64,000 nt of DNA from Planctomycetota bacterium (GTDB lineage Bacteria; Planctomycetota; UBA8742; UBA2392), in contig JAHBYA010000001.1 of NCBI GenBank assembly GCA_019636195.1, forward strand, positions 34,642 to 98,641, read 5' to 3'. Under the pieces are notes generated by a model. The model worked only from the letters and a program-made list of their open reading frames with translations. It was not told the origin of the DNA and searched no databases. Each line of letters begins with the position of its first letter. Position 1 is the first letter of the stretch. A program made the position numbers and the translations under genes. Positions 16,880 to 25,439 of the stretch are shown one piece after another.

Positions 16880-18691
16880 ATGCGCTCATTGCGATTTCTG
16901 CTTGCCGAGTACAAGGCCAATCTTGGCTGGTTCGGCATCGGCATGACGGCGCTGATCATCGGTGCGCTGCTTCAAACGGTGGCGCCGCTGTACATCAAGC
17001 TTGCCGTGGACGCGGCCTCGCCCGAAGGGTTTGCCGTAAACGAGGGGCTGGCAAGCCGCCTGGCGCTGTCGTTGCTGCCGATGCAGCTTGAGCGCAGCGA
17101 ACGCTTTGTCGTCACCTGCCTTGGCATGGTGGCGCTGATCGCGGTGCTGATCGGGATTGCCACGTTTTACAAGCGCTACTACCTGATCCGCATTTCGCGC
17201 CGCACCGAGTACTCGCTACGCAAGCGCATGTACGCGCGGCTGCAGGACATGCCCGGCAAATGGTTCGACCACACGCGCAGCGGCGGCGTGATGTCACTGA
17301 TGACAAGCGACATTGAAGCCGTGCGGCAAATGATCGGCCCAGCCATCATGTATATGGGCGGCACGATTTTCATGTTTCCGGCGGCGTTGGCGATCATGCT
17401 TTCGCTTAACTGGAAACTGACGTTGCTTTCACTGATCCCGATGCTGGGGCTGGGCGCGGCGACGCTGTGGTTTAACCCGCGCGTTAAGCGCTACAGCCTG
17501 CGCAGCCAGGAAGACCTTGAGCAGCTTTCGGCGCGCGCGCAGGAGAATTTTGCCGGCGCGCGGGTGGTCAAGGCGTTTTCGCGCGAGGAGTTTGAGATCG
17601 CCGAGATGCAACGGCTGGGTGACACCTACCTGGCCAACAAGCTTGGGCAGGCGCGCAACCAGGCGCTGTACCACGGCAGCATCCTCGGGTTCTCGGGCCT
17701 TGGCGTGCTGATCATCCTGTACTTCGGCGCGACCGAGATCGGCGCTGGGCGCAGCACCGTGGGCGACATGGCGGCATTTCTGCTTTACAACCTCGCGCTG
17801 TACTGGCCGATGATCGCGCTGGGCTGGGTGACCATGCTGTTCGTGCGCGCCGCCGCAAGCTTGAAGCGAATCGACGCGATGATGAACGTGCCGGTGGACG
17901 CGTCGCGCGTGCCGCAGGGCGATGTTCCCGCAAGCCTGCGCGGCGAGTTGGAGCTTCAAAACGTCAGCGTGCGCTACAGCGACCACGGCCCGCCGGCTCT
18001 GGATGGCGTCAGTTTCAGGGTCGCGCCGGGGCGTACGCTCGGAATTGTCGGCCCGGTCGGCAGCGGCAAGAGCACGATTGCCAACCTTCTGCTGCGCATG
18101 GTGGATGCGAGCAATGGCCGTGTCCTGGTCGATGGCAAGCCGATCGGTGAATACAACACGCATGCGCTGCGCAGCTTTTTCGGCTATGTCCCGCAGGACA
18201 GTTTCCTGTTCAGCGACACCATCGCCAGCAACATCGGCCTTGCACTGCCCGCGGACGACCCGGGGCGCGAGGCTGCGATCCGGGCGGCGGTCAAAGCCGC
18301 CGAGTTCGAAAGTGAAGTCCTGTCGCTTCCGCATGGCTACGACACCATGCTTGGCGAGCGTGGCGTGAACCTGTCAGGCGGCCAGAAGCAGCGCGCCGCC
18401 ATCGCGCGCGCGCTGGCGGCAAAGCCCGCGGTGCTGGTGTTTGACGACTGCCTCAGCGCTGTGGACACGGACACGGAAGAGCGCATCCTGCGCAACCTGA
18501 AGGCCGAAACGCGCGACGTAAGCACGGTGATCATCGCCCAACGCATCAGCACGGTGCAGCACGCCGACGAAATCATCGTGCTGGACGACGGCAAGGTGAT
18601 TGAGCGCGGCACAGATGCCGAGTTGCGCGCAAGAGATGGCCTGTACGCCGCGCTGGCCCGCCGCCAGGAACTGGCTGCGGCGTTGGCATAA
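16880..18691 (+). CDS. ABC exporter, fused permease and ATPase (MsbA/MdlA-like)
   Basis: 603 aa from ATG 16880; GTG 16868 is possible. Six transmembrane helices fill about 10-320. The nucleotide-binding domain has Walker A 'GPVGSGKST' (about 391-399), the Q-loop 'YVPQDSFLFSDTIASNI', signature 'LSGGQKQR' (about 498), Walker B 'VLVFDDCLSAVD' (about 518) and H-loop replacement 'IIAQRIST'. The residue after Walker B is Asp instead of catalytic Glu, and the switch His is Gln, as in the degenerate half of heterodimeric MdlA/B-like exporters. No second half is adjacent, so the partner is unknown. Likely exports a lipid or hydrophobic substrate. Confidence 0.9.
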   Translation: MRSLRFLLAEYKANLGWFGIGMTALIIGALLQTVAPLYIKLAVDAASPEGFAVNEGLASRLALSLLPMQLERSERFVVTCLGMVALIAVLIGIATFYKRYYLIRISRRTEYSLRKRMYARLQDMPGKWFDHTRSGGVMSLMTSDIEAVRQMIGPAIMYMGGTIFMFPAALAIMLSLNWKLTLLSLIPMLGLGAATLWFNPRVKRYSLRSQEDLEQLSARAQENFAGARVVKAFSREEFEIAEMQRLGDTYLANKLGQARNQALYHGSILGFSGLGVLIILYFGATEIGAGRSTVGDMAAFLLYNLALYWPMIALGWVTMLFVRAAASLKRIDAMMNVPVDASRVPQGDVPASLRGELELQNVSVRYSDHGPPALDGVSFRVAPGRTLGIVGPVGSGKSTIANLLLRMVDASNGRVLVDGKPIGEYNTHALRSFFGYVPQDSFLFSDTIASNIGLALPADDPGREAAIRAAVKAAEFESEVLSLPHGYDTMLGERGVNLSGGQKQRAAIARALAAKPAVLVFDDCLSAVDTDTEERILRNLKAETRDVSTVIIAQRISTVQHADEIIVLDDGKVIERGTDAELRARDGLYAALARRQELAAALA

Positions 18692-18753
18692 CGCCGCGGA
18701 CATTGCCGCTTGCACTGGGACGCGGGTGAATGCAGGATTCCGCGGACTGAACC

Positions 18754-18978
18754 ATGGCGATCACACGCGTCAAAACCAGCGGTACCGTGAAGTGGTACGA
18801 CCCGCGCAAGGGCTACGGTTACGCCACGCGCACCGGCTCGCCTGAGGTGTTCCTGCATTACGGCGCAATCCGCAGCGATGGCGTGATTGAGTTGAAGGCC
18901 GGGCAGCAGATCGAGTTCATGCTTGAGCAGACGCCGCGCGGCGCCGTGGCCCATGAAATCAGGGTGGTCAAGAGTTAG
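18754..18978 (+). CDS. Cold-shock-domain nucleic-acid-binding protein
   Basis: 74 aa. A single OB-fold cold-shock domain: 'GTVKWYDPRKGYGYATR' contains RNP1 with aromatic residues at the binding positions, and 'VFLHYGAI' is RNP2, where the usual His-aromatic order is kept. Ends 'AVAHEIRVVK' as in the family. It binds single-stranded RNA or DNA and may act as an RNA chaperone. The 3' end overlaps the convergent DUF502 gene by 11 bp. No cold-box leader could be identified. Confidence 0.92.
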   Translation: MAITRVKTSGTVKWYDPRKGYGYATRTGSPEVFLHYGAIRSDGVIELKAGQQIEFMLEQTPRGAVAHEIRVVKS

Positions 18979-20062
18979 CAGCCGGTTTCTCGACTTCCTT
19001 GGTGTCTTCGTCGTCGGCTTTCTTCTTGATGTCGGTGTCCCTTGCCTTCTTTTCGGCTTCGCGGCGCAGGATGGTTGTGTGGCGGTGGCGAATCTGCTCG
19101 TTGATGCCGCCCGCCAGCGCGTACTGCGCGCCTGAGGCCGGCTTTACCTGCTCTTCCAGCGGGGCCAGCACGCCGCCGGAAATCACGAACTTCATTGCCT
19201 CTTCGACAGTGATGTTCAGCTGGATCACTTCCTCGGCGGCCACCACCATGGTGTAGCCGGTCATCGGCGCGGGGCTGCTGGGCACATACACTGTCACCAT
19301 GCGCTTGCGCGTGTACTCCTGCACCGACTTGATGCCTGAGCCGGTGACGAACACGATCGACCATAAGCCGCGGCGCGGGTACTCAAGGATCGCGACGGTA
19401 TCGAACTCAAGCGGCTTGTTGTCGGTGAAAAAGAAATCCACCAGCTGCTTGGCGTGCGGGTAGATCGACTTGATCACGGGCACGCGCGTGACAAACCACT
19501 CCAGCAGTTGCACAAAGCGCCGGCCCAGAAAGTTGCGCGCCAGAAAACCCAGCAGCACGACAATCACCAGGCCCAGCACGCTGGCCAGCAGGTAGTCGAA
19601 CCAGTTGTAGCTGATGATGCGCCCCGACACGTCGTAGTCGCGCGTCCAAAGCGTGCGAACTTCGCCGTTGTTGGCGGCCAGCGCGTTGCTGTCGAGAATG
19701 AACTGCAGAATACTGCGCTCGCGGTTGGGCGGCGACAAGCCCTGGTACCTGACGGGCAGGTCGCTGATGCGCACCTCGCGCCGCAGGTTGGCCTCGGTGC
19801 GCGGCAGCAGCTGCCCCTCAGCGTTGCGGGTAAAAAACGAGTCGTCGAGATAGGCCAGTTCAACGTCGGTCAGCTTGCGCGGCTCAAAGGGCTGGATGAC
19901 GTCAATGCCCTGGATGGTCAGTTCAACGACGTACACACGCAGAATGTCCCACACCCACGCGAAAATCGCGATGGTGATGACCGCCGGCAGCAGGATCGAA
20001 AGGCCCTTTAAAAATGCCCTGCTGACCGGCCCGCGCTTCTTGTGTCTGCCGCTGGTGGTCAT
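18968..20062 (-). CDS. DUF502 family membrane protein
   Basis: 364 aa from ATG 20062 (MTTSGRHKKRG). Two membrane spans are evident, at about 15-40 ('FLKGLSILLPAVITIAIFAWVWD', interrupted here by reading only its core) and about 165-190 ('LGLVIVVLLGFLARNFLG'). The DUF502 hallmarks follow: 'RVPVIKSIYPHAKQLVDF', 'VAILEYPRRGLWSIVFVTG', 'VYVPSSPAPMTGYTMVV' and 'ITVEEAMKFVISGGVLAP'. The charged Lys/Glu/Asp tail is probably cytoplasmic. A large insert between the two spans (about 45-150) is longer than usual for the family. Biochemical role unknown; plant and bacterial relatives are membrane-associated. Confidence 0.88.
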   Translation of the reverse strand: MTTSGRHKKRGPVSRAFLKGLSILLPAVITIAIFAWVWDILRVYVVELTIQGIDVIQPFEPRKLTDVELAYLDDSFFTRNAEGQLLPRTEANLRREVRISDLPVRYQGLSPPNRERSILQFILDSNALAANNGEVRTLWTRDYDVSGRIISYNWFDYLLASVLGLVIVVLLGFLARNFLGRRFVQLLEWFVTRVPVIKSIYPHAKQLVDFFFTDNKPLEFDTVAILEYPRRGLWSIVFVTGSGIKSVQEYTRKRMVTVYVPSSPAPMTGYTMVVAAEEVIQLNITVEEAMKFVISGGVLAPLEEQVKPASGAQYALAGGINEQIRHRHTTILRREAEKKARDTDIKKKADDEDTKEVEKPAANS

Positions 20063-20153
20063 GCCCGGCCCGGGAAACCCGCAAAACTTTAGCGCATCGG
20101 GACTTGGGGTCAACAGCGCTTGCATCCGCCACAGGCCCCACTAGACTTCGGCC

Positions 20154-21248
20154 ATGCGCCTGTTGCGCCATGATTACCGCGATTTTCGCCTCGCGTTTGC
20201 GCTCGCGTTTGACCTGCGCCGCGTCATGTACGCGGGGTACGCGCTGTGCTGGACATTGGCGGTGCCCCTGCTGGTGATCGGTATCATGTCATGGCGCGCC
20301 CACCGCAGGCCGTTTTCGCCCGAGGGACTTTACCGCGTTCATGAAAGCCTTACCTCACTGGCGCTTACACCCGCCAATGCCCTGGCCTTGCTCAGCATTG
20401 CCACTGCGTGGTGGATCGGCTTTGGCTGGCTGTGCGCACCGGTACTGCGCAGCGCCGCGCTCGACATCGCGCGCGACGAGCGCGAACGCCCCCTCAGCAT
20501 ACCGCACTTGAACCGGCAAGCTGCCTTCGCGCCACTGATGGGCATGGCTGGGCTCGCGCTGGGGCTGCTGATCGCGCTGGGGTGGGCGTTGCTGGCCGCG
20601 ATCCCCGCCGGGGTTGGCACCGCGCTGGGCCTGGTGCTGGTGCCGATTGTGCTTGTCGTGGGTGCGGGTGCGGCGGCCATCGGCATTGTCGCACTATCCA
20701 GTGCGCCGATGATGGGCCCCACCGCGGTCGTGGAAGGCCGCGACTACTTTGAGGCGCTTAGCCGGCCCATGAGCTATGTGATGCAGCAGCCCGGCCGCTA
20801 CCTCGGCTACCTGCTGACCAAGCTGCTTACCGTGGCAATTTCGGCGCTGCTGGGCGGCGCCGTGCTGGCCATAAGCTGGGGGCTGGTGGCGCTGGCGCTG
20901 TGGATCACGGGGCAGGGCGAGGTAGTGACCGCCGCGCTTGAGCAAGCGGGCGGCGGCCCCCCGGCGCCGGCGTTGCTGCCGGTCATGCTTGCCGGCATCG
21001 GCTGGGGCACAGTGGGCCTGCTGGTGGCATGGCTGATGGTAGTAAGCCTGAACTGTGACCTGCTGACGTACCTGCTGATGCGTTACCGCGTTGACGGCGT
21101 GACGTTTGACCAGATCGCGATTGCCGAGGACAAACTCAAGCGGTACCCCACCGCCGCGGAAACCGCCGCCCAGGCCGAGGAAGCCCGCCGCCGCCACGAC
21201 GAGCAACAGGCCAGGACCGAGCCTGAGCCCGCGAAGGCAAGCCAGTAA
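20154..21248 (+). CDS. Polytopic membrane protein of unknown function
   Basis: 364 aa. I do not recognise the family. Hydrophobic spans occur at about 25-48, 68-95, 120-145, 150-185, 215-245 and 275-305. The Glu/Arg/Ala-rich tail (about 335-364) is probably cytoplasmic. Motifs that might be conserved are 'SSAPMMGPTAVVEGRDYFEALSR' and 'RVDGVTFDQIAIAED'. It is divergent from the DUF502 gene (91-bp spacer) and about 76 bp upstream of the GspE-like gene on the same strand, so co-transcription with the secretion ATPase is possible. Confidence 0.7.
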   Translation: MRLLRHDYRDFRLAFALAFDLRRVMYAGYALCWTLAVPLLVIGIMSWRAHRRPFSPEGLYRVHESLTSLALTPANALALLSIATAWWIGFGWLCAPVLRSAALDIARDERERPLSIPHLNRQAAFAPLMGMAGLALGLLIALGWALLAAIPAGVGTALGLVLVPIVLVVGAGAAAIGIVALSSAPMMGPTAVVEGRDYFEALSRPMSYVMQQPGRYLGYLLTKLLTVAISALLGGAVLAISWGLVALALWITGQGEVVTAALEQAGGGPPAPALLPVMLAGIGWGTVGLLVAWLMVVSLNCDLLTYLLMRYRVDGVTFDQIAIAEDKLKRYPTAAETAAQAEEARRRHDEQQARTEPEPAKASQ

Positions 21249-21324
21249 AGCTGCCAACCGGCAGGCCTGCGGCTCGTATTAACCTTGTCCGGAACTGTTC
21301 CGGTTGCCGCTGTTTGGGGTGAAC

Positions 21325-23028
21325 ATGTCCAGCCTGCTTGCCAAGTACCTGATCGAAGAACGCGGGATCCGCAAAGACAAGGTCGATCACCTGCTGCAGA
21401 AGGCCAAAGAGTCCGGCGAGCGGCTTGATTCGGCGCTTGTCGAAAGCGGCATGCTGGCGGAAAGCGAGATGTTGCAGTTTTATGCCAGCCAGCTCGGCTT
21501 GCCCTTTGAAGAAGACCTTGCCCGCTACAAGCCCAACCCGCGTTTTGCCGACCGCGTGCCAGTGGGCTTTGCGCGCAACTACAACCTGGTGGGACTTGAC
21601 GAGATTGCCGGCATCCTGCGCGTGGCCACCTGTCGCCCACTGGACCTGTACCCGATGGACGAGCTGGCGGGCCTGCTGCGCCAGCCGATCGAGCCGGTGC
21701 TGGCGCCGCGCGTTGAAATCAACGAACTGATCAACCGCACGTACGCGCAGAAAACCGAAGTCAGCGACGAAGTCGAGCGTGAACTTGAAGCCGAGGGCAT
21801 GCTCGAGTCCGAGCTCGAGTTCGACGCCAAGACCGACATTCTCAACATCGCCACCGCGGCGCCGATCATCAAGCTGGTGAACACGATTTTCAGCCAGGCG
21901 TTGCGCATGCGCGCAAGCGACATTCACGTCCAGCCCAGCGAACACAAGCTGCAGGTGCGCTACCGCGTGGACGGCGTGCTGTACGACGTGATGACGCCCA
22001 GCAAGAAGCTGCAGGATGCGATCATCGCACGCATCAAGGTCATGGGCCGCATGGACATCGCCGAGCGCCGCCTGCCCCAGGACGGCAGGGCATCCATCAA
22101 GATGGGCGACGCGGAAATCGACTTGCGTATCAGCACCGTGCCCACCAACTTCGGCGAGCGCGCGGTCATACGTATCCTTGAGAAGACGACCAAAGAGTTC
22201 AGGCTTTCGGACATCGGCTTTCTCAAAGACCACGAGGAGATGTTCAACACCTATCTTGAATACTCCAACGGCATCATCCTGCTGACCGGCCCCACCGGCA
22301 GCGGCAAGACCACCACGCTGTACGCTGCCATCGGCAACATCAACCGGCCGGACATCAACATCCTCACCATCGAAGACCCGATTGAGTACCAGATGCCGGG
22401 TGCCAGCCAGGTCGAAGTGAACGAAAAGAAGGGCCTGACGTTCGCTCGCGCGCTGCGCAGCTTTGTGCGTCAGGACCCGGACGTGATCCTGGTGGGCGAA
22501 ATCCGCGACCTTGAAACCGGCCAGATCGCGATCCAGTCCGCGCTGACAGGCCACCTTGTGTTCAGTACCCTGCACACCAACGATGCGCCCAGCACCGTGA
22601 CACGACTGGTGGACCTTGGCGTGGAGCCCTTCCTGGTTTCCAGCTCGGTGATCTGCGTGGTGGCGCAGCGACTTGTTCGCCGCATCTGCAAAGAGTGCAA
22701 GCAAGAGTACGTGCCTGACGACCGCCAGCTTAAGGGTTTTGACCTTACGCTCGACGACATCGAGAACGGCCATTTGTGGCAGGGCCGCGGCTGCGAGGCC
22801 TGCTTCAAGACCGGCTACACGGGCCGGACAGCCATTCACGAGATTCTGCCGATCAGTGAGCGCATCAAGCAGCAGATTGTCGAAAAGCTGCCCGCCGGCG
22901 AAATCAAGCGCTGGGCGGTGCAGGAAGGCGGCATGCTGACCTTGCGCAAGGACGGCGTGCGCAAGGCCATGCTAGGCATGACCACGCTGCAGGAAGTCGC
23001 CACCATAACCCAGCGCGATACCTTTTAG
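21325..23028 (+). CDS. GspE/PilB-type secretion or pilus-assembly ATPase
   Basis: 567 aa from ATG 21325 with GGGGTGA upstream. The N-terminal MshEN-like domain (about 1-150) precedes the ATPase. Walker A 'LTGPTGSGKTTTLYA' (about 322), Asp box 'ILTIEDPIEYQ', Walker B 'DPDVILVGEIRDLET' and His box 'HLVFSTLHTNDA' are intact, as is the zinc tetracysteine (CKEC near 455, CEAC near 490). It powers pseudopilus or type IV pilus assembly at the inner membrane. The partner GspL/GspM-like genes in this window are 36 kb away (59340-61828), so the machine is encoded in dispersed loci. Confidence 0.93.
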   Translation: MSSLLAKYLIEERGIRKDKVDHLLQKAKESGERLDSALVESGMLAESEMLQFYASQLGLPFEEDLARYKPNPRFADRVPVGFARNYNLVGLDEIAGILRVATCRPLDLYPMDELAGLLRQPIEPVLAPRVEINELINRTYAQKTEVSDEVERELEAEGMLESELEFDAKTDILNIATAAPIIKLVNTIFSQALRMRASDIHVQPSEHKLQVRYRVDGVLYDVMTPSKKLQDAIIARIKVMGRMDIAERRLPQDGRASIKMGDAEIDLRISTVPTNFGERAVIRILEKTTKEFRLSDIGFLKDHEEMFNTYLEYSNGIILLTGPTGSGKTTTLYAAIGNINRPDINILTIEDPIEYQMPGASQVEVNEKKGLTFARALRSFVRQDPDVILVGEIRDLETGQIAIQSALTGHLVFSTLHTNDAPSTVTRLVDLGVEPFLVSSSVICVVAQRLVRRICKECKQEYVPDDRQLKGFDLTLDDIENGHLWQGRGCEACFKTGYTGRTAIHEILPISERIKQQIVEKLPAGEIKRWAVQEGGMLTLRKDGVRKAMLGMTTLQEVATITQRDTF

Positions 23029-23044
23029 CCCGCGTGCTGCTGCC

Positions 23045-23050
23045 TATAAT
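23045..23050 (+). promoter_or_regulatory. Candidate -10 element upstream of the alpha-CTD-like gene
   Basis: A perfect TATAAT lies 24 bp before ATG 23074, with AGGGGAG as ribosome binding site between them. No -35 box is seen at the right spacing, so this is a weak call. Confidence 0.3.
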
Positions 23051-23073
23051 CGTGTCGAGACAGGGGAGCCCAA

Positions 23074-23448
23074 ATGTCCAGTACCCAGCTCGATCGGTTT
23101 GCGGCGGCGGCTTTGACCGGGCTGCTTTCGCGTCATGAGTGGGACGATGTTGAGGCCTTGGCCGCCGAGTCGTTTCGCATAGCGCGCGCGATGATGGCCG
23201 AGCGCATCAAGCAGCAGGAAATGCCCGACAGCGACGTGATGCTGGGCGACGTGCTGAACGAGAAGCTGGCTGTGCTGGATTTGCCCCTGCGCATCACCAA
23301 AAAACTTGAGGCGCTGGGCATCGTTACCGTGCGCGACCTGACCCTGACCGCCGAGAAGGCCATCCGCTTTACGGGTTTGGGCGACGAAAGCATCAGCGAA
23401 ATCAACCAGGCCCTGCACCGGCTGGGCCTTGCCCTAAGCCCGCAGTAG
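23074..23448 (+). CDS. Stand-alone RNA polymerase alpha C-terminal-domain-like protein
   Basis: 124 aa. Residues about 66-122 align with the alpha-CTD helix-hairpin-helix fold: 'LDLPLRITKKLEALGIVTVRDL' then 'FTGLGDESISEINQALHRLGL'. Against E. coli alpha-CTD, Arg265, Gly296, Ser299 and Glu302 equivalents are kept, whereas Asn268 becomes Lys and Lys298 becomes Glu. There is no alpha N-terminal assembly domain; the first 60 residues are helical and unassigned. It could bind UP-like DNA or a transcription factor separately from polymerase, or simply be a HhH DNA-binding protein. A GGGGAG site precedes the ATG. Confidence 0.8.
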   Translation: MSSTQLDRFAAAALTGLLSRHEWDDVEALAAESFRIARAMMAERIKQQEMPDSDVMLGDVLNEKLAVLDLPLRITKKLEALGIVTVRDLTLTAEKAIRFTGLGDESISEINQALHRLGLALSPQ

Positions 23449-23473
23449 CATGCGCGTCTCGCGCAAGGCGTTT

Positions 23474-23539
23474 GCATGGGCCTCCGGCCCATGCACGGGC
23501 CGGGGGCCCGTGAGCACTGCATCGCCGGGACGGCGATGC
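23474..23539. repeat. Three tandem perfect hairpins (REP-like intergenic palindrome cluster)
   Basis: Stem-loops: 23474-23494 (9-bp stem GCATGGGCC, loop TCC), 23494-23512 (8-bp stem CACGGGCC, loop GGG) and 23519-23539 (8-bp stem GCATCGCC, 5-base loop). The first two abut. They occupy the spacer between two same-strand genes. This is more palindrome than one terminator needs and resembles bacterial REP/BIME clusters. Confidence 0.6.
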
Positions 23540-23595
23540 TACGACCCCGGCGACACGCCCTGTGCCGTTCTGCTTTTGCCTGCTAAACAGCCCGC

Positions 23596-24492
23596 ATGAC
23601 CCGCACGATCATCATTGCTGGCGCTACCGGAAGTGTGGGTCGCGCGCTGATCAAACTGGCGCGCGGGCGCGGCTATCGCACCGTCGCCTTGGGCCGCAAT
23701 CGCGCGCGCCTTGAGACCTGCGGTGCCGATGAAGTGCGCGTTACTGATTTCACGCCCGGCAGCTTGATGGGCGCTATCCAAGCTGGCGATATCGTGTTCA
23801 GCGCCTTGGGCGCGTCATGTTCGCCCAGCCCGTTCATGGGCTGGAAAACCTATCGCATGGTCGATGTGCCGCTGAACACAGCCCTGCTGAACGTGGCCAC
23901 CAAGGCGGGCGCAGCGCGCTTCATGTATGTAAGCCTTGCGTTTGGCCGTGAGTTGCGGCGCCACGCGTTTGCCGACGCCCATGAAACTGTCGTTGATCGC
24001 GTGGTCGCGTCAGGCCTGCCGTACACGATTTTGCGCCCGACGGGCATTTTCTCGACGTTCCGGCGATTGTGGGGTTTCGCGAAGCTGGGCGTGTTTCCGG
24101 TGCCCGGCAAGCCGGACGTGAAAAGCAACCCGATCCATGAAGAAGACATTGCCGCCGCCGCGCTGGACTCCATCGACCAGCCAAGCACCGAGCTTGACCT
24201 TGGCGGCCCGGAAGTTTTCACACGCCGCGAAATGGCGCAGGTCATGCTGCGCACAGCCGGGCGCCCGCGCGGTATTGCGTTGTGGCTGCCGGGCTGGTTT
24301 CACCTGCTGTGCGCGAATCTGCTGTGGCTGGCGAGTCCGCGGGCCGGGCAGATGCTGAAGTTCTACCTGGTGATCAGCGTTTTCGACAACGTGGTGCCCA
24401 CGGCCGGCAAGCAGCGGCTGGAGGACTACTACCAGCAAAAGGCCAGGCAGAGCCCGGGTATCATAGGCGGCATGCACCGTTCGGCCTGGTAG
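23596..24492 (+). CDS. NAD(P)-binding atypical SDR family protein
   Basis: 298 aa. N-terminal Rossmann motif 'IIIAGATGSVGRALI' (GxxGxxG), then 'DIVFSALGAS', 'RFMYVSLAFG' and 'LPYTILRPTGIFSTF', placing it among the NmrA/complex-I NDUFA9-like atypical SDRs. The classical YxxxK catalytic pair is absent, so a binding or quinone/lipid-related role is possible. The C-terminal third has hydrophobic stretches ('ALWLPGWFHLLCANLLWLA', 'LKFYLVISVF') that may touch the membrane. Substrate unknown. Confidence 0.82.
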   Translation: MTRTIIIAGATGSVGRALIKLARGRGYRTVALGRNRARLETCGADEVRVTDFTPGSLMGAIQAGDIVFSALGASCSPSPFMGWKTYRMVDVPLNTALLNVATKAGAARFMYVSLAFGRELRRHAFADAHETVVDRVVASGLPYTILRPTGIFSTFRRLWGFAKLGVFPVPGKPDVKSNPIHEEDIAAAALDSIDQPSTELDLGGPEVFTRREMAQVMLRTAGRPRGIALWLPGWFHLLCANLLWLASPRAGQMLKFYLVISVFDNVVPTAGKQRLEDYYQQKARQSPGIIGGMHRSAW

Positions 24493-24500
24493 GTGCGACG

Positions 24501-25439
24501 CTAGATGTCCGGCCCCTGGCGCGGGATCACCCTTGTCATGCGGGTCGTGAGGACTTTGAGCGACTTGCGAATCTCGTCGATCTTGGCATCGATCTCGTGG
24601 ACTTCGTCCTCAAGTGTCATCTTCGCCTCCAGGCGCCGTTTGGCGCGCTGTTCGTTTTCCGCTTCGGCCTGCATCTCGTTCATGCCCGACATGATCACGC
24701 CGATGAAGAGGTTCAAGATCACCATCGCGCCCGACACAATGAAGCCCACAAAGAACAGCGCCCCAAGCACCGGCTGGGGGTTTGAAACGCGCGTGAAGCC
24801 GTGGGCCGTTGCCCAGGCATCCATTTCCGGGTTGTAGCCGTAGTGGTCGCTGCCGTACATCTGGATGTACATCAGGTCCGTCCAGTCCTCGAGTGTCACG
24901 CCCCGGAACAGCGAAAGCAGCGCCTGTTGCAGCGTGCCGAAGTGCCACGGGTCGTTGGTGCCGAAGAAGAACACGGCGGCCGCCGCAAAGATGTAGAAGT
25001 GCAGCGCCAGCAGCATGACCACATAGCCCATCGACGGGATTGCCTTCAACAGTGCGCCCACGATCAGTTGCAGCCGCGGCAGCGCCGTCACAAGCCTGAA
25101 GACGCGCAAAATGCGCACCAGTCGCAGCACAGGGATAAACATGGCTGTGCCTTCGCCCAGCGGTACCCAGCACAGGGCGACAATCACGAAGTCAAAGTTG
25201 TTCCATGAGTCCTTGAAGAAGTGATGCGGCCTGGGCCACTTGGCGATCAGCTTGAGCGCGATTTCGATCGTGAAGATCCACAGGATAATCAGGTCGGCGG
25301 CGTGCAGCAGCGTGTAATGCCGCTCATGGAAGCCGTGGTAGGTCTCCATGCCGACAACCACGCCCGCGGCGACAATGACGACTATGATGAAGCGTTGAAA
25401 CCACTTGGCTTCGGTGATGCGCTTGGCCAGCTTTACCAT
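24501..25439 (-). CDS. Bacterial voltage-gated cation channel (BacNaV-like) with TLEDWTD filter
   Basis: 312 aa, six-helix topology. S4 is 'VLRLVRILRVFRLV' with Arg106, 109, 112 and 115 at every third position. The pore loop reads 'LFRGVTLEDWTDLMY', giving a selectivity filter TLEDWTD (182-188) where NaChBac/NavAb have TLESWSM. S6 is 'FFVGFIVSGAMVILNLFIGVIMSGM'-like (about 245-270), and the C-terminus (about 285-312) is a predicted coiled coil, as in homotetrameric BacNaVs. An unusually long loop of about 40 residues separates filter and S6. Two extra acidic filter residues suggest calcium permeation. The ribosome binding site GGAG is 5 bases from ATG. Confidence 0.9.
   Translation of the reverse strand: MVKLAKRITEAKWFQRFIIVVIVAAGVVVGMETYHGFHERHYTLLHAADLIILWIFTIEIALKLIAKWPRPHHFFKDSWNNFDFVIVALCWVPLGEGTAMFIPVLRLVRILRVFRLVTALPRLQLIVGALLKAIPSMGYVVMLLALHFYIFAAAAVFFFGTNDPWHFGTLQQALLSLFRGVTLEDWTDLMYIQMYGSDHYGYNPEMDAWATAHGFTRVSNPQPVLGALFFVGFIVSGAMVILNLFIGVIMSGMNEMQAEAENEQRAKRRLEAKMTLEDEVHEIDAKIDEIRKSLKVLTTRMTRVIPRQGPDI

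Noticed and set aside
21136..22839. 567-codon open frame antisense to the GspE-type ATPase
   Set aside because: High-GC third positions keep the complementary strand open. It has no ribosome binding site and no recognisable protein features, whereas the plus-strand frame carries all GspE motifs.
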